This document shows, piece after piece, positions 1-6,418 of a DNA stretch of 20,266 bases. Location: positions 14,985 through 35,250 of the forward strand of contig NZWU01000013.1 of the NCBI GenBank assembly GCA_002701705.1, read 5' to 3'. Positions within the stretch are counted from its first letter, which is position 1. The number at the start of each line of letters is the position of its first letter. The translations under genes were made by a program, and so were the position numbers. The notes under the pieces were generated by a model. The model had not been told where the DNA came from. It did not search any database and saw only the letters and a list, made by a program, of their open reading frames with translations. Source of the DNA: Gammaproteobacteria bacterium (GTDB lineage: Bacteria; Pseudomonadota; Gammaproteobacteria; GCA-002705445; GCA-002716945).

Positions 1-2
1 CA

Positions 3-128
3 ATTACATTGAAAGAACTAAAATCTCATTCACAATTATCTAAAATGAAAGTAGTACAAAAGGGCAATAGATTATCTATTACAGAAATTAGTTCAAAAGA
101 ATGGAAATTTATTCTAAATATTGAATAA
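3..128 (+). CDS. EVE-domain (PUA-like fold) protein, C-terminal fragment
   Basis: Only the last 41 codons are in the window; the gene runs off the left edge and ends at TAA 126-128. The visible peptide contains LSKMKVVQKGNRLSITEIS followed by KEWKFIL. This matches the usual C-terminal end of EVE-domain proteins (a 'M-x-L-V-x-x-x-R-L-S-V-x-P-V' strand, then an E-W-x-x-I-L helix). EVE proteins are small (about 150 residues) PUA-like domains thought to bind modified bases in RNA or DNA; the bacterial stand-alone form has no firmly assigned role. In many proteobacteria this gene lies near zapA and the 5-formyl-THF cyclo-ligase gene, which would be to the left of this window. Family assignment rests on motif recall from a short fragment. 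Confidence 0.7.
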   Translation: MTLKELKSHSQLSKMKVVQKGNRLSITEISSKEWKFILNIE

Positions 129-329
129 TTATTAAGAAAAAACAATTTTTTTACTTTTTTTAGGTGTAAATTTATAAAAAAACATAAAAAAAACTTTAAA
201 AAGATAAAAAAAGTTAAATAAAGTTAAAAATATTTTAAAAACATATAAAAAAGTGTAAAAAAGAACTTGTTTTTTTATTGTTATGTTCATAAACTTAAAA
301 AAACCACCAACGACTGCGGAGGTCACAGT
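129..329. other. A-tract-rich intergenic region with about 10-bp phasing (likely curved DNA)
   Basis: No gene is visible between the EVE stop and the H1-like start. The + strand from 176 to 262 carries A-tracts at 176-182, 186-193, 198-202, 206-212, 216-222 (interrupted by one T), 226-230, 237-241, 247-252 and 257-262. Their centres are 9-11 bp apart, averaging about 10.1 bp. Further tracts lie at 137-142 (A) and at 146-152 and 155-161 (T). Tracts repeated at the helical period are the classical signature of intrinsic curvature. The array ends just before a weak promoter-like pair at 267-295, so it probably acts as an upstream curved or UP-element-like region. Confidence 0.6.
267..295 (+). 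promoter_or_regulatory. Candidate sigma-70 promoter of the H1-like gene
   Basis: TTGTTT (267-272) and TAAACT (290-295) are separated by 17 bp, directly downstream of the phased A-tract array. Both boxes are imperfect (TAAACT matches four of six consensus positions). Transcription would start near 302 and leave a leader of about 28 nt carrying the GGAGG ribosome binding site. The spacing and context are good, but the boxes are weak in DNA this AT-rich. Confidence 0.3.
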
Positions 330-626
330 ATGGTAGCAAAGAAAAAAGCTAAAGTTGCTAAAAAGAGGAAAGCAACTAGAAAAAAAGCTTCTAGAAAAAA
401 AGCTTCTAAAAAAACTAGGAGAAAAACATCTAGAAGAAAGAAAAAAGTGACAACTACTCGTAAGAAAGCTAGAAGGAAGAAAGCTTCTAAGAAGAAAGCT
501 ACTAGAAAAAAATCTAGGAGAAAAGCTTCTAAGAAGAAAGCTACTAGAAAAAAATCTAGGAGAAAAGCTAAAAAGAAAGTAGCAAAGAAAAAAGCTAGAC
601 GTAAGACAAGAAGAAGAAAAAGATAA
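330..626 (+). CDS. Lys/Arg-rich histone H1-like nucleoid protein
   Basis: A 98-residue protein made almost entirely of Lys, Arg, Ala, Ser and Thr, with repeating KKA, RKK and KKATRKK-type units and no acidic residue at all. It resembles bacterial histone H1-like (HctA/AlgP-type) tails, which bind DNA non-specifically and compact the nucleoid. There is no globular domain, so function is inferred from composition only. The ATG at 330 is chosen over an in-frame ATG at 267 because GGAGG (318-322) sits 7 nt before it, whereas the upstream extension would run through the likely promoter. A perfect 42-bp tandem duplication (483-524 and 525-566) repeats 14 residues. The gene appears monocistronic, with a strong terminator after the stop. 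Confidence 0.75.
   Translation: MVAKKKAKVAKKRKATRKKASRKKASKKTRRKTSRRKKKVTTTRKKARRKKASKKKATRKKSRRKASKKKATRKKSRRKAKKKVAKKKARRKTRRRKR
483..566 (+). repeat. Perfect 42-bp tandem duplication inside the H1-like gene
   Basis: Bases 483-524 and 525-566 are identical over all 42 positions. The unit is a multiple of three and encodes 14 residues beginning ASKKKATRKKS, so copy-number change keeps the frame. A partial, degenerate third unit follows from 567. Identity at synonymous positions indicates a recent duplication by slippage or unequal recombination. Confidence 0.9.
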
Positions 627-663
627 CTTGTTTGCGACTAACTAAGTCATAAAAGACTTCTTT

Positions 664-690
664 AAAAGGCCCTTAACAGGGCCTTTTTTA
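664..690 (+). terminator. Rho-independent terminator after the H1-like gene, reaching into the ilvA stop
   Basis: A 10-bp perfect stem, AAAAGGCCCT (664-673) and AGGGCCTTTT (678-687), with loop TAAC, is followed by further T residues. It terminates the H1-like transcript. The final bases 688-690 are also the stop codon of the convergent ilvA. Read on the minus strand the same hairpin follows the ilvA stop immediately but has only a short U run, so it may work weakly in both directions. A smaller hairpin (AAGTC 644-648, GACTT 655-659) lies beside it. This is the only textbook terminator I see in the window. Confidence 0.85.
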
Positions 691-2214
691 GCTTAAAAAT
701 AATCTGTATGCGTTATTATTACTTTCTTCAGAAAACTCATAATTGAGACTGTTTAAATGACGTAAAAGAGCAGGTTTTTCTTTATTACTAATTTGAAGCC
801 CAACAAGCACCCTTCCAAATGCTGCTCCATGATTTCTATAGTGAAAAAGGCTGATATTCCATCTACTTCCTATAGCATTCAAAAAAGTGTGTAAAGCACC
901 TGGTTTTTCTGGAAAAATAAATCGAAAAATTTTTTCATTTCGTATCGAATTACATACTCCCCCTACCATGTACCTGATATGTAGTTTTGCCATTTCATTA
1001 TGAGTCAAATCAATAACTTTAAAATTGCTTTTCTTTAGTGCCTTCATAACGATTTCTTTTTCAGAAAGCCCACTATTTAATTTTATACCTGCAAATACTT
1101 GCGCTTTATTTGCATCAGAATATCGGTAATTAAATTCCGTAATAGATCGTTTACCAATAGTAGAACAAAATTTCTTGAAACTTCCAGGAGTCTCAGGAAT
1201 TGTAACTCCTATTAGCATTTCATTTAATTCACCGGTATCAGATCTTTCTGAGACATGCCTAAGCCTATCAAAATTCATATTTGCTCCGCAAAAAATTGAT
1301 ACAATATTTTTATTTTTAATTTTTTTCTGTTTAATAAACTTTTTAATACCTGCTATAGACAAAGCTCCTGCTGGTTCTGCAATTGTGCGTGTTTCTTCAT
1401 ACAAATCTTTTATTCCTGAACAAATCTCATCTGTTGATACGAGTATTGAACCGTCTACAATATCTTTTGTTAATTTAAAGGTTTTTTCACCTATTTGTTT
1501 TACAGCAACACCATCAGCAAATATTCCTACGTGTTTCAGTTTCACCCTCTTCCTTGTGGTATATGCCTGATGAAAACAATCAGAGTCATCTGGTTCAACG
1601 GCAATAATTTTAGTTTTGGGACTTACTTTTTTTACATAGACGGATATACCTGCCAATAATCCACCCCCTCCAACTGGGACAAAAATATAATCTGGTTTAG
1701 ATTCAATCTGGTTTATAATTTCTATACCAATTGTCCCTTGCCCTGCGATAACATCCAAATCATCATATGGATGAACAAACTCTATTTGTGAGGACTTTGA
1801 TTTCTTCAATGCGTAATCATAAGCATCGTCATATGAGTCACCATAAAGAATGACTTCAGCCTTCAAAGATTTAACTGCCTCAATCTTAATTTCAGGTGTT
1901 GATTTTGGCATGACAATACAGGCTTTGATTGATAGTTTTTTAGCTGCTAAGGCGACACCTTGGGCATGATTTCCAGCTGATGCTGCAACTAATTTTTTTA
2001 TTTTTTTTGCTTTAATAAGCTTTGAAATTTTATTGTAAGCTCCTCTTAATTTAAAAGAAAAAACAGGTTGGAGATCTTCTCGTTTGAGAAAAATTTTATT
2101 TCCTAGGCGTTTAGATAAGTTTTTAGCGAACTCCAAAGGACTCTTGATAGCAACATCATAGACTTCCGCCTCTTCAATTTTCTTAAAACATGTATTCTTA
2201 TAATTTTCTTTCAT
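688..2214 (-). CDS. ilvA: Threonine deaminase, biosynthetic (L-threonine ammonia-lyase)
   Basis: PLP enzyme converting L-threonine to 2-oxobutanoate and ammonia, the first committed step of isoleucine synthesis. The 508-residue length fits the long, allosteric biosynthetic type (about 500-515). The N-terminal catalytic domain has the PLP lysine in SFKLRGAY (K55), the SAGNHAQG segment (79-86) and the phosphate-binding GGGGLLAG (182-189). Two ACT-like regulatory units follow, starting near 330 ([15 protein letters not shown]) and 425 ([16 protein letters not shown]), which normally give isoleucine inhibition and valine activation. The start at 2214 is the first ATG, with little Shine-Dalgarno before it. 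It is divergent from rpiA, a pairing I recall from pseudomonads. The stop codon abuts the terminator hairpin. Confidence 0.95.
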   Translation of the reverse strand: MKENYKNTCFKKIEEAEVYDVAIKSPLEFAKNLSKRLGNKIFLKREDLQPVFSFKLRGAYNKISKLIKAKKIKKLVAASAGNHAQGVALAAKKLSIKACIVMPKSTPEIKIEAVKSLKAEVILYGDSYDDAYDYALKKSKSSQIEFVHPYDDLDVIAGQGTIGIEIINQIESKPDYIFVPVGGGGLLAGISVYVKKVSPKTKIIAVEPDDSDCFHQAYTTRKRVKLKHVGIFADGVAVKQIGEKTFKLTKDIVDGSILVSTDEICSGIKDLYEETRTIAEPAGALSIAGIKKFIKQKKIKNKNIVSIFCGANMNFDRLRHVSERSDTGELNEMLIGVTIPETPGSFKKFCSTIGKRSITEFNYRYSDANKAQVFAGIKLNSGLSEKEIVMKALKKSNFKVIDLTHNEMAKLHIRYMVGGVCNSIRNEKIFRFIFPEKPGALHTFLNAIGSRWNISLFHYRNHGAAFGRVLVGLQISNKEKPALLRHLNSLNYEFSEESNNNAYRLFLS

Positions 2215-2282
2215 TATCTGTACTTTATTTAATGTATAATAAAAAATATATTAATACAAAACTAAGTAAATTTCTCATATTC
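2215..2282. promoter_or_regulatory. Divergent ilvA/rpiA promoter region
   Basis: This 68-bp gap must hold the promoters of both ilvA (-) and rpiA (+). A perfect TATAAT at 2235-2240 on the + strand is a candidate -10 box for rpiA, but no good -35 lies 16-18 bp upstream. On the minus strand TATTAT (overlapping the same segment) could serve ilvA. The gap is too short for a leader-peptide attenuator ahead of ilvA, and I see no such peptide. Confidence 0.3.
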
Positions 2283-2942
2283 ATGAATCAAGAGGAAAAA
2301 AAACAGAAAGTAGCAGAAGCTTCTCTTGAGTATATACAATCTGGACAGGTGATTGGAATTGGCACAGGGAGTACCATTAACCACCTAATAAGCCTTATGG
2401 ATAAGGTAAAATCTAAGATTGATGGGGTTGTTTCAAGCTCTGAAAATACAACAAAATTATTAATAGAAAAAAATATACGAATTCTTGAACTCAATGAAGT
2501 TGGAAGGCTACCTCTATATATTGATGGAGCAGATGAGTCCAATATGCATAGACAGCTGATAAAAGGTGGTGGTGGTGCATTAACAAGAGAAAAGATTTTA
2601 GCTCAAGCAAGTGATGAATTCATATGTGTTATTGATGATTCAAAATTAGTAGATAAATTAGGTAATTTTCCTTTACCTGTTGAAGTACTTCAGATTAGCC
2701 AAAGTTTAGTTGCTCTTGAGCTCGTAAAAATTGGTGGTAGGCCAGTATTGAGAGAAAATTTTAATACTGATAATGGTAATGTTATTTTAGATGTTCACAA
2801 TTTAGAAATTTTAGAACCAATAAAAATGGAACAAAGTATTAATAATTTGCCTGGTGTCATAACTAATGGCATTTTTGCATTGAGGCCTGCTGATAGACTA
2901 TTAGTCAGTAATAGTAATGGAGTTGATGTAATAGAAAATTAA
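2283..2942 (+). CDS. rpiA: Ribose-5-phosphate isomerase A
   Basis: Interconverts ribose 5-phosphate and ribulose 5-phosphate in the non-oxidative pentose phosphate pathway. The 219 residues match the family length. The ribose-phosphate loop [11 protein letters not shown] (25-35), SSENTTKLL, the active-site DGADE (81-85) and [12 protein letters not shown] (94-105) are all present. The catalytic residues D81, D84, K94 and E103 fall at the same numbers as in E. coli RpiA. The start is placed at ATG 2283, giving the standard N-terminus ([18 protein letters not shown]); an in-frame start at 2190 would add a non-family extension overlapping ilvA. The TAA stop overlaps the stop of convergent rpsI by 4 bp. 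It forms a functional set with rpe and tkt elsewhere in the window. Confidence 0.95.
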   Translation: MNQEEKKQKVAEASLEYIQSGQVIGIGTGSTINHLISLMDKVKSKIDGVVSSSENTTKLLIEKNIRILELNEVGRLPLYIDGADESNMHRQLIKGGGGALTREKILAQASDEFICVIDDSKLVDKLGNFPLPVEVLQISQSLVALELVKIGGRPVLRENFNTDNGNVILDVHNLEILEPIKMEQSINNLPGVITNGIFALRPADRLLVSNSNGVDVIEN

Positions 2943-3325
2943 CGTTTAGAATATTGAGTTGCCTTACGTGCTTTTCTTAATCCCACTTTCTTTCTTTCTA
3001 CTTTGCGGTCATCTCTTGTAACAAAACCTTCTCTTCTTAGAATTGGCAATAAATCATTTTGATATTTAACTAATGCTCTGCTGACGCCATGAACAATTGC
3101 TCCTACTTGTCCGCTTGGTCCTCCACCACAAACACTGATTTTCAAATCAACTTTTTTTTCCATTTTAGTTTTTTCCAATGGAGCTAAAACAAAAGATTTT
3201 AAAGTTTCTGATGAAACAAAGTCATCAAGGTTTTTAGAGTTGATTGTTATTTCACCAGTCCCTTCTTTAAGATAAACTCTAGCGTTTGATGTTTTTCGTC
3301 GACCTGTTCCGTATGATTTATGCAT
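2939..3325 (-). CDS. rpsI: 30S ribosomal protein uS9
   Basis: Component of the small ribosomal subunit whose C-terminal tail reaches the P-site tRNA. The 128-residue protein has the uS9 N-terminal signature [15 protein letters not shown], the [19 protein letters not shown] segment, [33 protein letters not shown] at the end and the invariant terminal SKR. Only one base separates its start codon from the rplM stop, so the two are co-transcribed and probably translationally coupled, as in the universal rplM-rpsI operon. Its stop overlaps that of the convergent rpiA. Confidence 0.97.
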   Translation of the reverse strand: MHKSYGTGRRKTSNARVYLKEGTGEITINSKNLDDFVSSETLKSFVLAPLEKTKMEKKVDLKISVCGGGPSGQVGAIVHGVSRALVKYQNDLLPILRREGFVTRDDRKVERKKVGLRKARKATQYSKR

Positions 3326-3326
3326 A

Positions 3327-3728
3327 TTATATTTCTAAAATTTTTGGCTTTTGCGCCTGGTGTGAGTGGTCTTCATTTTCAAAAATTTTTAGTTTCTTAA
3401 TCATATCGCGACCTAATGAGTTTTTAGGCAACATGCCTTCAACCGCATTTTTTATAACAAATGATGGATTCTTTTTTAACATATCGCCTAAAGTCGAAGT
3501 TTTTAAATTTCCTATATAACCAGTATGTTTATGATATTTTTTATCATTCATTTTATTGCCTGTGACTTTCACTTTTCCAGCATTCACTACTATTATAAAA
3601 TCACCATTATCAACATATGGGAGATATGTTGGTTTATGTTTTCCACGCAATACAGAAGCTACCTTAGAAGCTAATCGTCCTAAAACAGCTTTTTTTGCAT
3701 CAATTATGTACCATTCTTTAGTATTCAT
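3327..3728 (-). CDS. rplM: 50S ribosomal protein uL13
   Basis: Large-subunit assembly protein. Conserved segments include EWYIIDAKKAVLGRLASKVASVLRGKHK, PYVDNGDFIIVVNAGKVKVTGNK, the KKYHKHTGYIGNLK loop and AVEGMLPKNSLGRDMIKKLKIF. At 133 residues it is about nine shorter than E. coli L13 (142), all missing from the N-terminus. The ATG at 3728 is the only usable in-frame start: an in-frame TGA lies about 35 nt upstream with no start codon between. Yet the ATG has no Shine-Dalgarno, while AGGAGAT sits about 45 nt upstream, ahead of an out-of-frame TTG at 3765. The start is therefore less certain than the product. First gene of the rplM-rpsI operon. Confidence 0.95.
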   Translation of the reverse strand: MNTKEWYIIDAKKAVLGRLASKVASVLRGKHKPTYLPYVDNGDFIIVVNAGKVKVTGNKMNDKKYHKHTGYIGNLKTSTLGDMLKKNPSFVIKNAVEGMLPKNSLGRDMIKKLKIFENEDHSHQAQKPKILEI

Positions 3729-3840
3729 TTTTTTCTGGTTTTGTAGTATTTGTGATTTTACTCAAATCATATCTCCTATACAAGAATTTTATTGAAACTT
3801 ATTTTTCAATTTATCATGGTTATTAGTTAGAATATGATAT
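3729..3840. promoter_or_regulatory. Divergent rplM / coq7 upstream region
   Basis: This 112-bp gap separates the rplM-rpsI operon (-) from coq7 (+). On the minus strand AGGAGAT lies at about 3772-3778, ahead of a TTG-initiated reading frame of 15 codons (3765 down to the stop at 3719-3721) that overlaps the rplM start out of frame. This could be a leader peptide, or the remains of the normal L13 N-terminus. No convincing -35/-10 pair stands out in either direction; coq7 has no visible Shine-Dalgarno. Confidence 0.3.
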
Positions 3841-4476
3841 ATGAATAAAAAAATTACTGCTTTTGATTCTCTGATTGCTGAAATTGAATTTGGTTTTGAA
3901 ATATTATTGAATGATACAGAAAAAACTAACAAAAAAAATCTAACAAAAAACCATGAGAAACTAAATGCTGATGAAATCAAACAATCAATACAGAATATTA
4001 GGGTTAACCATGTAGGAGAGGTCTGTGCTCAAGGATTGTATAGGGGACAAGCATATTTTACTCAAGATAAGAACACAAAAAGAAAATTGTACTCAATGTG
4101 CAAAGAAGAACATAATCATCTGCAGCTTTTTAATTTAAGATTGGCAGAATTAAAAGGTCGCCAAAGCCTCTTGAATCCTATCTGGTATACGACGTCTTTT
4201 TTACTTGGTGCATATGCTGGTATTAATGAAAAAAACTGGAAAATGGGATTTGTTGAAGAAACGGAAAAACAGGTAAAAGAACATTTAGATGAATATATTA
4301 ATCTCCTTCCTAAAAAAGATGTAAGGAGTATTGAAATATTAAAAAGTGTAGCAAAGGATGAAGATAAACACCTCCAGACAGCACAATCTATTGGATCAGT
4401 CAAATTACCAGAGTCATTGAAACTTATGATGGATAACTTATCTAGGGTTATGAAAAAAATAAGTTATCACATATAG
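3841..4476 (+). CDS. coq7: Coq7-type 3-demethoxyubiquinol 3-hydroxylase (di-iron)
   Basis: Membrane-associated di-iron monooxygenase that performs the penultimate ring hydroxylation of ubiquinone synthesis, replacing the flavoprotein UbiF. The 211 residues fit the bacterial family. Iron ligands are visible as E60 (NHVGE), E90 and H93 (EEHNH), E142 (VEETEKQVKEHL) and E174/H177 (DEDKH), the expected duplicated E...ExxH pattern. A hydrophobic stretch, SFLLGAYAG, lies near 119-127. The start is the first ATG with no stronger alternative. It is divergent from rplM and convergent with speD, with a 23-bp gap lacking a terminator. Proximity to speD is, as I recall, also seen in pseudomonads. Its presence implies aerobic respiration with ubiquinone. 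Confidence 0.95.
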   Translation: MNKKITAFDSLIAEIEFGFEILLNDTEKTNKKNLTKNHEKLNADEIKQSIQNIRVNHVGEVCAQGLYRGQAYFTQDKNTKRKLYSMCKEEHNHLQLFNLRLAELKGRQSLLNPIWYTTSFLLGAYAGINEKNWKMGFVEETEKQVKEHLDEYINLLPKKDVRSIEILKSVAKDEDKHLQTAQSIGSVKLPESLKLMMDNLSRVMKKISYHI

Positions 4477-4499
4477 ATAGATTTTATATAATCATGCGG

Positions 4500-5246
4500 T
4501 TAGTCAGTTGTGTGCGGGTCAATGTATCCTTGTTTTAAAAATTTAGTAAATTTTGAGACAGAACTATCTTGTATGCTTTTATCAGAATTTTGTAAACAAT
4601 TTTTAATTAAATCTTCATTCATTTTCAGGAGATATTGCTGTGAATTAGAGTGTTTAGATTCTCTCAAACAGCTATAGCTATTACTAAATACTCTTTCTGA
4701 AATTTTATTTGTTAAACTATGCGTTTCATCTGGAGCAGAAGAACTATCAGAAGTAAACGCTGATCCTCTCTTTAAATAATCTATAATTATGAAGTGTGGA
4801 GAAAGTAAGTCCTTTTTTTTTGACAAATCTATCTGATTAGAAAAAATTTCAGGAAGCGATAAAAAAACATTTTCTTCTGCACATGAACATATATGTAATT
4901 CAAGTCTTATTATTAAAAAATTTTCTAACACATCCTCAATATATGTATGAAATGATATATGGCTTTCTTGAAGATGAAGGACTCCATTATTATAATCTTT
5001 AAGATCTGCTTCCACTAAAAGAGAAGCGCTATCACCAAATGGGTTAAAACTATGCGTTGATTCATTTAAAACTAGCACTTTGATAGACTTTGCAATATTT
5101 TTTGTAATAGTAAGAAGTCGACGAGTATTATATGACTTTGAAATTATTTTGCTAACATCGTTGATATTGTTTGAATCTTTATAATAAAAACCCTCAAATG
5201 TATTTATAATAAGGGTCCTGCTTACATTGCTAATTTTCTTAAGCAT
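4500..5246 (-). CDS. speD: Highly divergent S-adenosylmethionine decarboxylase proenzyme (putative SpeD)
   Basis: 248 residues, close to the E. coli-type SpeD (264), which makes decarboxylated SAM for spermidine synthesis. Overall similarity is low, but the processing core is recognisable. LQESHISFHTYIE (92-104) parallels the E. coli LDKSHICVHTYPE, with S95 as the Ser that would become the pyruvoyl group after E94/S95 cleavage, and H100. C122 in CSCAE corresponds to the catalytic Cys of STCG, 27 residues on (28 in E. coli). IIDYLKRGSAFTSD (154-167) parallels VTIDYRVRGFTRD. The C-terminal 80 residues are Ser/Asn-rich and hardly match. Last gene of the rpe-trp block, one base after the VOC gene, with no Shine-Dalgarno. 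Lineage synteny (trpC...speD, coq7) supports the call. Loss of activity is possible. Confidence 0.62.
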   Translation of the reverse strand: MLKKISNVSRTLIINTFEGFYYKDSNNINDVSKIISKSYNTRRLLTITKNIAKSIKVLVLNESTHSFNPFGDSASLLVEADLKDYNNGVLHLQESHISFHTYIEDVLENFLIIRLELHICSCAEENVFLSLPEIFSNQIDLSKKKDLLSPHFIIIDYLKRGSAFTSDSSSAPDETHSLTNKISERVFSNSYSCLRESKHSNSQQYLLKMNEDLIKNCLQNSDKSIQDSSVSKFTKFLKQGYIDPHTTD

Positions 5247-5247
5247 A

Positions 5248-5631
5248 TTATTTTGATGATGGGTGCCAAATTACCTGAATTACGTTTCCATCTGGGTCAC
5301 AACAATAAAAACTTCGAGAACCATCTCTATGACTATTGATTTGTTTATGGATTTTAACATTTTTAGACTGAATGTATGAGTACCAATAATCTACATCCTC
5401 ACTTTTTTGTAACATAATCCCAAAGTGGTCCAGTCTATTTTGTGAATTATCATCCTGCAAATTTTCATTCAAATGCAGCGCTAAATTATCCAATCCATTT
5501 GTTAAATAAACATTCTTATTATCAGGTTGCCAGTCAATTTTCATACCAAATACATCAGTATAAAATTTTAAACATTGCTCAAAATTTTTTATTTTAAGCG
5601 CTATGTGCCTTATGCCTAATGTTTTTTTCAT
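5248..5631 (-). CDS. VOC-superfamily (glyoxalase/bleomycin-resistance fold) protein
   Basis: A 127-residue protein with the paired beta-alpha-beta-beta-beta modules of the vicinal oxygen chelate fold. IRHIALKIKNFEQCLKFYTDVFGMK (7-31) opens the first module, and DHFGIMLQKSEDVDYWYSYI (68-87) the second, which closes with CCDPDGNVIQVIWHP. Putative metal ligands are H9 and H69. The usual Glu in the final DPDGNxIE motif is Q119, so metal binding may be altered. The substrate cannot be told from sequence; small VOC proteins include glyoxalase I, dioxygenases and resistance proteins. It sits 4 bp after trpC and 1 bp before speD, a position where pseudomonads carry crp and osmC. Co-transcribed with the trp genes, with no evident metabolic link to them. 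Confidence 0.8.
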   Translation of the reverse strand: MKKTLGIRHIALKIKNFEQCLKFYTDVFGMKIDWQPDNKNVYLTNGLDNLALHLNENLQDDNSQNRLDHFGIMLQKSEDVDYWYSYIQSKNVKIHKQINSHRDGSRSFYCCDPDGNVIQVIWHPSSK

Positions 5632-5635
5632 AAAA

Positions 5636-6415
5636 TTAATTAGTTAATTCTTGTAATTCATTTTCTGGATCTTTTGCTGTAATTAATTTCTCCCCAATTA
5701 AAAAAGCTTTTATGCCAGATTGTTTAAGTTTTTTAATATCTTCTTTAGTCTCAATTCCACTTTCACTTACTAAAGTGACATTCCTGTCACCAGCTGAGTT
5801 AGATAAGTTAATACTAGTTTGAATAGAGACTTCAAATGTCCTCAAATCACGGTTGTTGATTCCAATCAATTTACAATTATTTTTAAGAGCTATGTTCAGT
5901 TCTTTTTCATCATGTACCTCAACGAGAACATCAAGGTTAAGTTCATTGCTTAAATTATATAGCGCCACAAACTTTTCTTCACTAAGAGCAGCAAGTATCA
6001 ATAGTATGCAGTCTGCACCAATATATTTGGATTCTATAATTTGGACCTCATCTATAATGAAATCCTTTCTAAGTATTGGTAATGAAGTATATGCTTTTAC
6101 CTCAATTAAATCCTTCTTTGAGCCTTTAAAATATTTTTCATCTGTTAAAACAGATATGCATGTTGCTCCAGCGTTTTCATATTGTTCTGAAATTTTTTTT
6201 AAATCTAAGTTTTTTCTTAAGTAACCTTTGCTGGGTGAATGTCTCTTTATTTCCGCAATTACTGCTGTCTTTCCATTATCAATCTGGTCTCTGATATTTT
6301 GCAAGAAGTTCCTTTTAGGTATATTCATTTTTGAAAGACTATTAATTGTTAGGGATTGATCTAGCTTTAGCGCTGATATTTCTTTTTCTTTATTTTTTAT
6401 AATTTCCTCTAACAT
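5636..6415 (-). CDS. trpC: Indole-3-glycerol-phosphate synthase
   Basis: Closes the indole ring from CdRP with loss of CO2 and water. A stand-alone TIM barrel of 259 residues, not fused to TrpF. Catalytic residues are visible: E55 and K57 in VIAEIKRHSPSKG, K117 in LPILRKDFIID, E166 in DVLVEVHDE, N187/N188 in IGINNRDL, and E218/S219 in LVSESGI. The trpD stop lies 3 bp upstream of its start and the VOC gene follows 4 bp downstream, so it is embedded in the rpe-trpEGDC transcription unit. Confidence 0.96.
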   Translation of the reverse strand: MLEEIIKNKEKEISALKLDQSLTINSLSKMNIPKRNFLQNIRDQIDNGKTAVIAEIKRHSPSKGYLRKNLDLKKISEQYENAGATCISVLTDEKYFKGSKKDLIEVKAYTSLPILRKDFIIDEVQIIESKYIGADCILLILAALSEEKFVALYNLSNELNLDVLVEVHDEKELNIALKNNCKLIGINNRDLRTFEVSIQTSINLSNSAGDRNVTLVSESGIETKEDIKKLKQSGIKAFLIGEKLITAKDPENELQELTN

Positions 6416-6418
6416 AAT

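Noticed and set aside
132..326. Minus-strand 64-codon reading frame rich in Phe and Lys across the A-tract region
   Set aside because: It is simply the translation of poly-A/poly-T tracts, it covers the promoter region of the H1-like gene, and it has no family features.
267..329. Upstream in-frame ATG extension of the H1-like gene (21 extra residues)
   Set aside because: The added residues (including FFYCYVH) do not fit the basic composition, and GGAGG sits correctly in front of ATG 330.
129..329. Possible replication origin or CRISPR leader in the AT-rich gap
   Set aside because: No DnaA-box-like 9-mers, no repeat-spacer pattern and no dnaA/dnaN neighbours were seen; phased A-tracts before a gene are explanation enough.
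1175..1570. 131-codon plus-strand reading frame inside ilvA
   Set aside because: It is the antisense shadow of a clearly conserved catalytic and regulatory domain, with no independent motif.
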